This document shows positions 1 through 6,905 of a stretch of DNA of 16,792 nucleotides, in pieces. The position numbers and the translations under genes are program-made. Origin of the DNA: Rhodospirillales bacterium. GTDB taxonomy: Bacteria > Pseudomonadota > Alphaproteobacteria > Rhodospirillales > Casp-alpha2. The notes below the pieces were generated by a model, which was not told where the DNA came from, did not search any database, and saw only the letters and a list, made by a program, of their open reading frames with translations. Positions within the stretch are counted from its first letter, which is position 1; every line of letters starts with the position of its first letter. The stretch is from assembly GCA_028282185.1 (NCBI GenBank), contig JANQIJ010000372.1:1-16792 (forward strand). The letters run 5' to 3'.

Positions 1-911
1 TGAGCGTGCTCACGGCCAAGGTCGCCGGCGTCAATCGGATCGTCGCCGCGGCCCCGCCCCAGGACGGCAAGCCGCATCCGGCGATCGTCGCCGCCATGCA
101 GCTCGCCGGCGCCGACGAGATCCTGTTGCTTGGCGGCGTTCAGGCGATCGGCGCGATGGCGCTCGGCACCGAAACGGTCCAGGGCGTCGACATGCTGGTC
201 GGTCCCGGCAACATGTTCGTCGCCGAAGCCAAGCGCCAACTGTTCGGCCGGGTCGGCATTGATCTCTTCGCCGGGCCGACGGAAACCATGGTGATCGCCG
301 ACGAAACGGTCGATGGCGAGATCTGCGCCGTCGATTTGCTGGGCCAGGCGGAACACGGGCCGACTTCGCCGGCGACATTGGTGACCAATTCCCGCAAGCT
401 GGCCGAGGACACCATGGCCGAGGTCGAGCGCCAGTTGGGCATTCTGCCGGCCGCCGAGGTGGCGCGCGAAGCCTGGCGCGACTATGGCCAGGTGATCGTC
501 TGCGAGACCACCGACGAAATGGTCGAGGTGGCGGACGGCCTGGCCTATGAGCATGTCCAGGTGATGACGGAAGATCCTGATTATTTCGCAACCAATATGA
601 CCAATTACGGGGCCCTGTTCCTGGGTCCCCGGACCAACGTGTCCTTCGGCGACAAGGTGATCGGCACCAACCATACGCTGCCGACCAAACAGGCGGCGCG
701 CTATACCGGCGGCCTGTGGGTCGGCAAGTTCATGAAGACCTGTACCTATCAGAAGGTGCTGACCGACGAGGCGTCTGCGATGATCGGCGGATATTGTTCC
801 CGACTGTGCGCCATCGAAGGGTTCGCCGGCCACGGCGAACAGGCCAACATCCGCGTTCGCCGCTACGGTCGGGACAACGTTCCGCCCTATGGCGTCGTCG
901 CCAAGCGGTGA
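1..911 (+). CDS. HisD-family zinc-dependent dehydrogenase, 5'-truncated by window edge; probably sulfopropanediol (HpsN)-type rather than biosynthetic HisD
   Basis: The frame is already open at the left edge, so the N-terminus is missing; about 302 residues remain of a family usually around 430 long. Counting from the GTG codon at position 6, the zinc ligands of histidinol dehydrogenase are all recognisable: Gln114 and His117 (GQAEH), Asp216 (GDKVIGTNH) and His276 (EGFAGH). The catalytic Glu182-His183 pair (YEHVQVM) is also present. The family oxidises an alcohol to a carboxylate in two NAD+-dependent steps. The stretches TNHTLPTKQAARYTGGLWVG and KFMKTCTYQKVL resemble, as I recall them, the paralogue group that includes HpsN, (R)-2,3-dihydroxypropane-1-sulfonate dehydrogenase, more than biosynthetic HisD. 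No other his gene is nearby, and an SDR gene follows directly, which fits a catabolic alcohol-oxidation operon. Family assignment is near certain; the substrate is inferred. Confidence 0.88.
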   Translation, partial: SVLTAKVAGVNRIVAAAPPQDGKPHPAIVAAMQLAGADEILLLGGVQAIGAMALGTETVQGVDMLVGPGNMFVAEAKRQLFGRVGIDLFAGPTETMVIADETVDGEICAVDLLGQAEHGPTSPATLVTNSRKLAEDTMAEVERQLGILPAAEVAREAWRDYGQVIVCETTDEMVEVADGLAYEHVQVMTEDPDYFATNMTNYGALFLGPRTNVSFGDKVIGTNHTLPTKQAARYTGGLWVGKFMKTCTYQKVLTDEASAMIGGYCSRLCAIEGFAGHGEQANIRVRRYGRDNVPPYGVVAKR

Positions 912-919
912 GCGCGCCG

Positions 920-1693
920 ATGACCGAACTCTCCCTGCACCGGACCCCAAGCTTCCGCCTGGATGGGCGCCGCGCCTTGGTGACCGGCGCGTCCCAGGGC
1001 ATCGGCTTTGCTGCCGCCCAGGCCCTGGCCGAGGCCGGCGCCCATGTCACCTTGGCGGCGCGGTCCGCCGACAAAGTCGAGGCCGCGGCCCGGGCGATCC
1101 GCGACGCCGGCGGTCTGGCCGACTCGCTGCCGATGGATGTAACGAATACGGAACAAACAAGCGCGGCGATCGAGCGCCTGGGACCGTTCCAGATTCTGGT
1201 CAACAACGCCGGCGGCAACCGGCCGCAGGACTTGTTGGACATTACCAAAACGGATTACGATGCGATCGTCGACCTGAACGTCAAGGCCGCGTTGTTCGTC
1301 GTCCAGGCCGTGGTCAGGGGCCTGGTCGCGGCCGGTTTGCCCGGGTCGATCATCAACATGTCGTCACAAATGGGCTTGGTCGGCGGGCCGAAACGGGCGG
1401 TCTATTGCGCGACCAAGCACGCGGTCGAGGGCATGACCAAGGCCATGGCCTGGGAATTCGGCGCCAAAGGCATCCGCGTCAACACCATCTGTCCGACGTT
1501 CATCGAAACGCCGATGACCGCGGGCATGCTCGATGACGCCGAATTCAGGGCCTACGTCGAAAGCAAGATCGCCCTCGGCCGGGTCGGCCGGGTCGAGGAT
1601 CTGATGGGCGCCGTTGTTTTTCTGGCTTCCGACGCGGCGGCGCTGATCACCGGCGCGGCGCTGGTCGTCGATGGCGGCTGGACGGCGGCATAA
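920..1693 (+). CDS. Short-chain dehydrogenase/reductase (SDR family oxidoreductase)
   Basis: A 257-residue classical SDR, of typical length (about 250). It shows the Rossmann cofactor motif TGASQGIG at residues 22-29, NNAG at 95-98, the structural Asn120, catalytic Ser at 148/149 and the YCATK active site (Tyr162, Lys166). The C-terminus ends with the common GAALVVDGGWTA pattern. The residues after the second strand, AARS at 46-49, place a basic side chain where NADP(H)-preferring SDRs carry one, so NADP(H) use is plausible. The start chosen is the ATG at 920. An in-frame GTG at 908 would overlap the upstream stop as GTGA and add four residues, and neither start has a strong ribosome binding site. 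The gene lies directly behind the HisD-like dehydrogenase and is almost certainly co-transcribed with it, perhaps oxidising or epimerising the same polyol or sulfonate substrate. The exact substrate cannot be read from sequence. Confidence 0.9.
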   Translation: MTELSLHRTPSFRLDGRRALVTGASQGIGFAAAQALAEAGAHVTLAARSADKVEAAARAIRDAGGLADSLPMDVTNTEQTSAAIERLGPFQILVNNAGGNRPQDLLDITKTDYDAIVDLNVKAALFVVQAVVRGLVAAGLPGSIINMSSQMGLVGGPKRAVYCATKHAVEGMTKAMAWEFGAKGIRVNTICPTFIETPMTAGMLDDAEFRAYVESKIALGRVGRVEDLMGAVVFLASDAAALITGAALVVDGGWTAA

Positions 1694-1806
1694 GGGGGGC
1701 GAGGCGCCGGTCGGGTCGTCCGCCATTTGCCGACCGCTGGGCTTCGATACAACCAACTGGCATTGATCAAGCGGCATGTTGCCGTCCTGAGATAAGAGGG
1801 TTGCCC

Positions 1807-2214
1807 ATGTGGGAAACGCAGATCACACCGCGCGTGTCCGAAACGGACGGCGCCGGGCACATCAACAATGTTTTTATTCCCGTTTGGTTCGAGGCCGGAC
1901 GTCGCGAGGTGTTTCGCATTCTTACCCCCGACCTGGCCTTTCGCGGCTGGCGGGTGGCGCTGGTCAATATGAGCGTCGACTACCTGGCGCAGGCCTACTT
2001 CCAGGAGCAGGCGACGGTTCGGATTTGGGTCGAACGCCTCGGCAACAAGAGCTTCACGCTGTATGAGGAGCTGCGCCAGGGTGACCGCTTATGCGCCAGG
2101 GGCAGGGCCACTTACGTTTATTTCAACTATGACAAACAGGCCGCCGAAGCGATACCCGAAGATGCCCGCCGGGCCCTGTCGAACCACCTTCGGGATGGCG
2201 AAAAACAGGGTTAA
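1807..2214 (+). CDS. Hot-dog fold acyl-CoA thioesterase (4HBT-like)
   Basis: A 135-residue protein of the 4-hydroxybenzoyl-CoA thioesterase-like hot-dog family. The N-terminal signature ETDGAGHINNV (residues 12-22) corresponds to the D-x-x-G-H-x-N-N segment of the family, with Asp14 as probable catalytic acid and His18 and Asn21 beside it. It is followed by the WFEAGR helix (27-32) and NMSVDYLAQA strand (54-63). Such enzymes hydrolyse acyl-CoA or acyl-ACP thioesters in the cytoplasm; the acyl group is not predictable. The ATG at 1807 is preferred because AGAGGG at 1795-1800 sits 6 bases before it; a TTG at 1801 would leave no room for that site. The gap of 113 bases after the SDR makes operon membership uncertain. 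A tRNA on the opposite strand follows. Confidence 0.85.
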   Translation: MWETQITPRVSETDGAGHINNVFIPVWFEAGRREVFRILTPDLAFRGWRVALVNMSVDYLAQAYFQEQATVRIWVERLGNKSFTLYEELRQGDRLCARGRATYVYFNYDKQAAEAIPEDARRALSNHLRDGEKQG

Positions 2215-2269
2215 AGACGGGCCCAGACGGGCGTGCCTTGGGCGCCTTGCAGGAGGGTGTCGGGGAAGA

Positions 2270-2346
<77 letters not shown>

Positions 2347-2389
2347 TTGATCTTGGGGCCCCTGATCCGGCCCCGATCGGAAGGGGCGG

Positions 2390-2418
2390 ACACTACTAAA
2401 CGGTGCCCACCAATGCAA
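2390..2418 (-). promoter_or_regulatory. Candidate sigma-70-type promoter for tRNA-Arg
   Basis: On the minus strand, CTTGCAT (its TTGCAT at 2418-2413) is followed after 17 bases by TAGTGT (2395-2390). The match to the -35/-10 consensus is only moderate. The bases just after the -10 element are CCGCCCC, the GC-rich discriminator common at stringently controlled stable-RNA promoters. It would give a leader of about 35-40 bases before the tRNA. This is a visual match only. Confidence 0.35.
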
Positions 2419-2525
2419 GGCCCAGAAGGCCCGGTGGGTGACCGATCGAGACGCCGTCGCCGACCCCCGGGAGGGGGCCGGCGCGAACCGGGCCAGAGAC
2501 GGAATCTTCTTATGAAAATAGGAAC

Positions 2526-2554
2526 TTGTGGTGTTCGGGGGCTTTGAGTACACT
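2526..2554 (+). promoter_or_regulatory. Candidate sigma-70-type promoter for the lipoprotein gene
   Basis: TTGTGG (2526-2531), a 17-base spacer and TACACT (2549-2554) form a plausible weak -35/-10 pair in the AT-richer half of the gap. Transcription would begin near 2562, leaving a leader of roughly 100 bases before the ATG at 2660. This is a visual match only; other weak -10-like sequences occur near 2612-2620. Confidence 0.3.
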
Positions 2555-2659
2555 CGCCCGGAAACTGAGGGGCGGGGTATGTCTTGCTTTTATGCCCCAT
2601 TGGGAAACGACAAATAAATCCGATTGATTTCGGGAGAAACTCAAGGGCTCACGGACGAG

Positions 2660-3847
2660 ATGGCTTTTCCGAAACTGAGACTTTTGATGGCGGGGGCCGT
2701 TCTTGTCACGGGGGCGTGTTCGTTCGACGAGGATCTCTGGCCGTCTTTGAGCGCATCCGATCCGGCGGCGCAGCCGGCGCAGCAAGCTGAGGCGGCCCCG
2801 GCCCAGGGTACGGAAACCGCGGCGGCCAGCGGCGCGGCCCCGGCGGTCCAATCGGCGGCCCAGGCCCAGACGACGGGACAACCGGCCTTGGGCAGCACCA
2901 GTTTCGAGCCGGCGGGCGTGACGCCCGGCACCACGACGGGAACCTTCGTCGGCAAGAAGGTCGAAGAACTGCGCGACGAGTTGCGGAAGCTGCAGTCCTC
3001 GATCATGCAACACAACGACCAGCTCCAGGGTGTGCGTTCGCGCATCGTCGAAAATTCTCAAAAGTATCATGGAACCGTCGCCGCGGTGAAATCGCGGCTG
3101 CAGGTCGGCACCACCCGCGGCAACCCGGTCCTGGTCCAGCAATTCAACACCGCCCAGCAGGATTTGAACCGGTTGAGCCAGGACGTTGGCGAGATGAACA
3201 AGCTGTCGACCGGCGTGGCCAGCGATTCGACATTGGCGTCGTTCCTGACCGAAAGCGTGCGGGCGGCGTTCAAGGTTTCCGGCGCGGTCGATGAAGACCA
3301 TCGACAGCTGGCGATTTTGGAAGACGAGGTCGACCGCACTGTCGTTTTGATCGACCGCCTGCACCGCGAGGTCACGGAAGATGTGCGCCGTCAGTCCAGC
3401 TGGATCGGCGCCGAGCAGCGCAACCTGGTGCAGATTTCCGCAGGCATCCGGCAGGGCGAATCGCTGGGCGCGTCGTTACTGGATGCGGCGGTCACGGGCC
3501 GCGGCGGCGGCGCCAATCAGGTTGCCGGGCCGGCCAATACCCAGGGTCGCCGTCCCTTGGTGGTGATTCGTTTCGACCGGCCGAATGTTCCCTATCAGCA
3601 AGCCCTCTACTCGGCGGTCAGCCGGGCGTTGGAAAGCCACCCCACCGCGGTCTTCGACCTGGTGGCCGTGGCGCCGTCGGCTGGCGGGACCGCGCGGGTC
3701 GCGATTAACACGAACAAGGCCAAGCGCCATGCGGAAGACGTCAAGCGCTCGTTGGTGGAAATGGGCCTGCCGCCGACCCGCGTGGCGGTATCGTCGCGGA
3801 CCATGGGCGCGGCGAAAACCAACGAGGTTCATCTCTACGTGCGATAG
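2660..3847 (+). CDS. Putative lipoprotein with coiled-coil core and degenerate OmpA-like C-terminal domain
   Basis: A 395-residue protein of no family I can name. Residues 1-20 look like a lipoprotein signal peptide: a basic n-region, the hydrophobic stretch LLMAGAVLVTGA, then Cys20. The lipobox TGAC is atypical because position -3 is Thr. Residues 30-90 form an Ala/Gln/Pro/Thr-rich, probably disordered linker. Residues about 97-265 are helical with heptad-like patterns (VEELRDELRKLQSSI; LAILEDEVDRTVVLIDRLHREV), suggesting a coiled coil. Residues 298-395 resemble an OmpA-like fold (PLVVIRFDRP, then NTNKAKRHAEDVKRSLVEMG, then NEVHLYVR), but the usual peptidoglycan-binding Asp and Arg are not evident, His357 standing where the Arg is expected. 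It probably sits in the outer membrane facing the periplasm. The ATG at 2660 is chosen because it places the signal peptide at the N-terminus; an in-frame TTG at 2624 would precede it with a non-hydrophobic tail. An intrinsic terminator follows. Confidence 0.75.
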   Translation: MAFPKLRLLMAGAVLVTGACSFDEDLWPSLSASDPAAQPAQQAEAAPAQGTETAAASGAAPAVQSAAQAQTTGQPALGSTSFEPAGVTPGTTTGTFVGKKVEELRDELRKLQSSIMQHNDQLQGVRSRIVENSQKYHGTVAAVKSRLQVGTTRGNPVLVQQFNTAQQDLNRLSQDVGEMNKLSTGVASDSTLASFLTESVRAAFKVSGAVDEDHRQLAILEDEVDRTVVLIDRLHREVTEDVRRQSSWIGAEQRNLVQISAGIRQGESLGASLLDAAVTGRGGGANQVAGPANTQGRRPLVVIRFDRPNVPYQQALYSAVSRALESHPTAVFDLVAVAPSAGGTARVAINTNKAKRHAEDVKRSLVEMGLPPTRVAVSSRTMGAAKTNEVHLYVR

Positions 3848-3882
3848 GGGCCGGCCTCTGAAATCTACCTACGGATTGGACG

Positions 3883-3910
3883 AAACCGGCATCGCCGATG
3901 CCGGTTTTTT
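3883..3910 (+). terminator. Rho-independent terminator after the lipoprotein gene
   Basis: ACCGGCATC (3885-3893) and GATGCCGGT (3897-3905) are perfect inverted repeats around a GCC loop, extended by two A-T pairs, and run straight into a T-tract at 3905-3910. It lies 36 bases after the lipoprotein stop codon and separates that gene from the phosphoribosyltransferase gene. Confidence 0.92.
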
Positions 3911-4065
3911 GTGGGCCGGGGCGGCCGTTTCGCCATAATATCATGGGGACCGCCGGTTTTTCCGTTTCTGCGCGCAACGCCTCGGGTTAGAGTGTCGCCG
4001 CCCGGCGGGCCGGTCGGCCGCCGATCGCACGGGCGCGTTCGATTATTCGGGATGGGACGCCGACA

Positions 4066-4584
4066 ATGCCGAGCGGCAACGAATTGATGGTTTCCTGGGC
4101 GGATTTGCACCGTGATACGCGTAGTCTGGTCGCGCGCCTGCTTCAGGACCGGCCGGGGCAGGAGGCCTGGCGCGGTCCGTGGAAGGGGATCGTCGCCATC
4201 ACCAGGGGCGGGATGATTCCGGCCGCGGTGGTCGCCCGGGAAATGGACATTCGTCTGATCGACACCCTTGCCGTCGCCAGTTACCAGGGGCAGACCTCCG
4301 GCCCCTTGACGGTGCTCAAGGAACCGGACTTGGCCGCGGCCGATCGTGGCAAGGGCTGGTTGGTGGTCGACGACATTGTCGATACGGGTCGAACACTTGA
4401 AAAGGCGCGGGAAATCCTGCCTGACGCCTGTCTGGTGACGCTCTACGCCAAACCACGGGCCATCGAACTGGTGGATATCTACATCCACCGCGTCGCCCAG
4501 GACCGCTGGGTCAACTTCCCCTGGGACACGGAAGACCGCGCGGGACGCCCCGTCTTCGCGCCGCCCATGGTGGCCGATGCATGA
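4066..4584 (+). CDS. gpt: Xanthine/guanine phosphoribosyltransferase (Gpt type)
   Basis: A 172-residue type I phosphoribosyltransferase. The PRPP-binding motif VVDDIVDTGRT is at residues 100-110. Further matches to E. coli Gpt follow: AITRGGMIPA (45-54), LVTLYAKP (123-130) and the purine-side WVNFPWD segment (148-154). It transfers phosphoribosyl from PRPP to xanthine or guanine in cytoplasmic purine salvage. It is about 20 residues longer than E. coli Gpt (152). The ATG at 4066 has a GGGA about 8 bases upstream. The gene appears to stand alone: a terminator lies before it, and the next genes are convergent on the minus strand. I cannot separate xanthine from guanine preference by eye. Confidence 0.92.
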   Translation: MPSGNELMVSWADLHRDTRSLVARLLQDRPGQEAWRGPWKGIVAITRGGMIPAAVVAREMDIRLIDTLAVASYQGQTSGPLTVLKEPDLAAADRGKGWLVVDDIVDTGRTLEKAREILPDACLVTLYAKPRAIELVDIYIHRVAQDRWVNFPWDTEDRAGRPVFAPPMVADA

Positions 4585-4662
4585 CCATTCGGCCGCCGGC
4601 GCCTGTGCCGCTACGCCATGCGAGTTCTGGCGCGCAATAGGCGCAATGCCCACGTTCGCCGC

Positions 4663-4682
4663 GCCGGCGAAGCACCGCCGGC
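4663..4682. repeat. Short inverted repeat between convergent genes
   Basis: GCCGGCG (4663-4669) and CGCCGGC (4676-4682) form a 7-base-pair stem with a 6-base loop in the gap between gpt and the convergent small gene, one base from the latter's stop codon. Neither strand has a T-tract behind it, so it is not a standard intrinsic terminator, though it could still halt transcription or protect mRNA ends. Confidence 0.4.
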
Positions 4683-4683
4683 C

Positions 4684-4890
4684 TTAGGCCCCGTCCTCGG
4701 CCACGCCTTCGATGTCTTGCGTCAGGCGCCGTTCCAGTGCGACCAAATCGTCCGGCAGGTCGGCGCCCGTGGCGCGGAGTTGATCCAGCAGTTCGATCAA
4801 CCGAAGGTGGATCTCACGAAGGTCTTCCGGCTGTTCTTCCATTTCCGTCATCAAAAGGTTGATGGCGGCGCGCAGTTCATCGGTATCCAT
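4684..4890 (-). CDS. Small acidic helical protein, unknown function
   Basis: A 68-residue frame downstream of the dioxygenase gene on the same strand, 77 bases away. The product is strongly acidic (many Asp and Glu) and looks almost wholly alpha-helical, with regularly spaced Leu/Ile (for example LREIHLRLIELLDQLRA, residues 24-40). There is no signal peptide, membrane segment or cysteine. I recognise no family. The ATG lacks a clear Shine-Dalgarno sequence, so the evidence for it being real is position, lack of any competing gene in this stretch, and a natural-looking amphipathic composition, unlike the Arg/Pro-rich antisense frames elsewhere. It might be translated from the dioxygenase mRNA. 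Confidence 0.55.
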   Translation of the reverse strand: MDTDELRAAINLLMTEMEEQPEDLREIHLRLIELLDQLRATGADLPDDLVALERRLTQDIEGVAEDGA

Positions 4891-4967
4891 GAGAAAAGTC
4901 TATGCCAGGCATTCCCGGCGCGCCTTGATCCCGGTCAACGTCTTGCGCGAGCAGGTTACGGGAGCGA

Positions 4968-5777
4968 TTATTCCGCCGCCGCGGTCCGTTCCGCCGCCAG
5001 TGCCTTCAGGCAGTCGTCGGCGAGCGGCTCGATCGGCGTGAAGTCCCGATGGGCGATCCATTCGGCGCGTTTGAAGCGGCGGATGTGATTGTCCACGTGA
5101 CAGAGCGACAGGTAGACAATGGTCCGATCGAAGGGCGACATGTTGGACGGGCTGCCGTGCACCAGGTTGGAATGGAACATGATGACGCTGCCGGCCTTGC
5201 CCTTGGGCGAAATGATTCCACCCGCGGCGACCAGGTCGCGGATCGTCTCGTTGTCGATGGTCCACAAAGGATAACTGGTGGTCTCCAGGTCGTGCCCGGC
5301 CTTGAGCGTCCCGGCCTTGTGTGAGCGCGGGATGAACATCAAGGCGCCGTTGAATTCGGTCACGTCTTCCAGGAACAGGGCGATGTTCATGGCCCGGGCT
5401 TCCGGCATGTCGTCGTCGCGCTTCCAGGTGCCGTAGTCCTGATGCCATTGCCAGACGTCGCCGTTGAACGCCGCCTTGGCGTTGATCTTGAACTGATGCA
5501 TGTAGACCGGGCCGTCGAGAACCCGCATCACCGGGCCGACCAGGCGCGGATGGGCGCCCAGCCGCCGATAGGCCTCGTTGTAGTTTTGCGCGGCGAAGGC
5601 GGTGCGCGCCGTCGTGCCGTCGGCTTCGCGGAACACTTCCTTCCGGTCCGAGGCGAAAATTTTGTGGGCCTCGGCGTTCAGTACGCGGATCTCGTCGGCG
5701 TCGAACACGTCCTCAAAGAAAAGCCAGCCTTCTTCGTCGAACTGCTGTAAATGTTCCGGGGTCAGTTCCAGGACCAT
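4968..5777 (-). CDS. Phytanoyl-CoA dioxygenase (PhyH) family Fe(II)/2-oxoglutarate oxygenase, ectoine-hydroxylase-like
   Basis: A 269-residue non-haem iron oxygenase. The facial triad is visible as His112 and Asp114 in WQWHQDYGTW and His207 in LVHGSPSN; Arg218 in FDRTIVY is the likely 2-oxoglutarate contact. The order YMHQFKIN, WHQDYGTW, DDMPEARAMN, NGALMFIPRSHK resembles the branch of PhyH that includes EctD, but the protein is shorter than EctD (about 300) and no ectABC genes are in the window, so I do not call it ectD. The family hydroxylates small molecules, decarboxylating 2-oxoglutarate to succinate. It is cytoplasmic, without a signal peptide. It is divergent from the metallo-hydrolase gene over 111 bases and may share control with it. 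The substrate is unknown. Confidence 0.88.
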   Translation of the reverse strand: MVLELTPEHLQQFDEEGWLFFEDVFDADEIRVLNAEAHKIFASDRKEVFREADGTTARTAFAAQNYNEAYRRLGAHPRLVGPVMRVLDGPVYMHQFKINAKAAFNGDVWQWHQDYGTWKRDDDMPEARAMNIALFLEDVTEFNGALMFIPRSHKAGTLKAGHDLETTSYPLWTIDNETIRDLVAAGGIISPKGKAGSVIMFHSNLVHGSPSNMSPFDRTIVYLSLCHVDNHIRRFKRAEWIAHRDFTPIEPLADDCLKALAAERTAAAE

Positions 5778-5888
5778 GACGATATCCGTTGTCGTGGATT
5801 GCGCGCGCTTGGGCGATCTTAGCCGCCGCCGCGCCGCGCCGCAAATGGCCTTGCCGCCCGACCCTGACCCTGGCTACCCTGCGGCATC

Positions 5889-6740
5889 ATGACCGAACCC
5901 GAAATGACCCAATCGGAACCCTATCGGCTTTACGCCATCAAATACGCCACCCACGACCGGCCCCGGTCGATGAACTTCATGCGACCGCCGGACCCGCATG
6001 ACGCGCCCTATCCCATCGACTATTTCGTCTGGGTCTGCCGGTCGGAGACCCGGACAGTGGTCATCGACACCGGCTTCGACCAGGCCGCCGCCGACGCCCG
6101 GGGACGAACCCTTCACCGCTGTCCGGCGGAAAGCCTGAAGCTCGTCGATGTCGAGCCCGATGAGGTTGAGGACGTGGTGATCACGCATATGCATTACGAT
6201 CACGGCGGCAATCTGGACAAGTTTCCCAGGGCGACTTTCCACATCCAGGACCTGGAAATGTCCTACGTCACCGGCCGGCATATGAAGTACGAGATCCTCC
6301 GCTCATCCTACAACGTCGACGATGTCACCCATCTTGTCAGAAAACTTTACAATAATCGGGTCACGTTCCATACCGGTGACGAGGATCTGTTTCCCGGCCT
6401 TACCCTGCATCATGTGGGGGGGCATACCCAGGGGATGCAGTTCGTCCGTGCCTGGACGGAACGTGGCTGGGTCGTCTTGGCATCGGATGCCATGCACCTC
6501 TACGACAATTGGGTTCATCAGAACCCGTTTCCCGTGGTCTTGCACATCGGCGATATGCTGGAGGGCCACAAAAAGGTCGCGCGTCTGGCCGATAGCCCGG
6601 ACCACGTGGTTCCCGGCCATGACCCCAAGGTGATGGACCTCTATCCGCCGCCGTCCGACGACCTTCAGGGCATCGTCGCCCGGGTCGATCTGCCGCCTGT
6701 GCGGTCCGGTCGAACGGACCCCCCCATGGAATCCGGTTGA
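5889..6740 (+). CDS. Metallo-beta-lactamase-fold hydrolase, N-acyl homoserine lactonase-like
   Basis: A 283-residue protein with a complete dinuclear zinc site: HMHYDH gives His100, His102, Asp104 and His105, GGHTQG gives His179, SDA gives Asp200, and VPGHD gives His244. Order and spacing fit the lactonase-like branch of the superfamily (AttM/AiiA relatives), in which zinc-activated water opens a lactone ring. The true substrate could be an acyl homoserine lactone or another lactone or ester. There is no signal peptide, so it is probably cytoplasmic. The first ATG (5889) is used; it has no obvious Shine-Dalgarno, and TTGCCG (5851) with TACCCT (5875) could start transcription almost at the ATG, giving a near-leaderless mRNA (speculative). 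An ATG at 5904 is an alternative. The C-terminal 20 residues are Pro/Arg-rich and probably disordered. Confidence 0.85.
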   Translation: MTEPEMTQSEPYRLYAIKYATHDRPRSMNFMRPPDPHDAPYPIDYFVWVCRSETRTVVIDTGFDQAAADARGRTLHRCPAESLKLVDVEPDEVEDVVITHMHYDHGGNLDKFPRATFHIQDLEMSYVTGRHMKYEILRSSYNVDDVTHLVRKLYNNRVTFHTGDEDLFPGLTLHHVGGHTQGMQFVRAWTERGWVVLASDAMHLYDNWVHQNPFPVVLHIGDMLEGHKKVARLADSPDHVVPGHDPKVMDLYPPPSDDLQGIVARVDLPPVRSGRTDPPMESG

Positions 6741-6862
6741 GCACCACATCCATCAAGCGGAAACCATTCCGCGCCGATCGGACTGCTTCCCCGGCCGCAG
6801 GCCCGCCCGCTTTTCTGCCCGCCTGCGTCACCAAACGGTAACAGGCCGCAGCCATCATTCCG

Positions 6863-6893
6863 GGCCGATCGGCCAGGCATCGGCCAAGGCCGA
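6863..6893. promoter_or_regulatory. Cluster of two inverted repeats sharing one half-site, upstream of the desaturase gene
   Basis: GGCCGATCGGCC (6863-6874) is a perfect 12-base palindrome. Five bases later TCGGCC-AA-GGCCGA (6880-6893) is a second inverted repeat of the same 6-base half-site. The four half-sites could bind a dimeric regulator twice, or pair in the mRNA in mutually exclusive ways. The last half-site touches the Shine-Dalgarno AAGGA (6893-6897) of the desaturase gene, so an mRNA hairpin would affect its translation. Function is inferred from arrangement only. Confidence 0.45.
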
Positions 6894-6905
6894 AGGATCG
6901 GGCGC

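Larger units (their letters stand above)
2347..2659. other. Divergent intergenic region between tRNA-Arg and the lipoprotein gene
   Basis: These 313 bases hold no convincing gene. They should carry the promoter of the tRNA on the minus strand and that of the lipoprotein on the plus strand, and one candidate for each is listed separately. The middle (about 2420-2510) is very GC-rich with short C and G runs and no clear hairpin plus T-tract. The right half (2510-2640) is noticeably richer in A and T, as expected for a promoter region. Short frames crossing it have no recognisable protein features. Confidence 0.6.

Noticed and set aside
1..911. Calling the first gene biosynthetic hisD
   Set aside because: Catalytic residues agree with either, but the C-terminal sequence and the SDR neighbour fit the catabolic paralogue group better; the missing N-terminus prevents a firm decision.
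2215..2269. Terminator for the tRNA on the minus strand (GCCC-GTCT-GGGC near 2225-2236)
   Set aside because: The four-pair stem and short T-run are too weak to claim.
3917..3957. A second hairpin with T-run (GGCGG ... CCGCC followed by TTTTT) after the lipoprotein terminator
   Set aside because: The stem is only about five pairs with a loop of roughly 25-30 bases, much weaker than the perfect terminator at 3883-3910.
4968..5777. Naming the dioxygenase ectoine hydroxylase (EctD)
   Set aside because: Active-site segments are similar, but it is shorter than EctD, several conserved EctD segments differ, and no ectoine genes are near.
5889..6740. Firm call of quorum-quenching AHL lactonase
   Set aside because: The zinc site and general layout fit, but the same motifs serve many other lactonases and hydrolases, and there is no quorum-sensing gene nearby.
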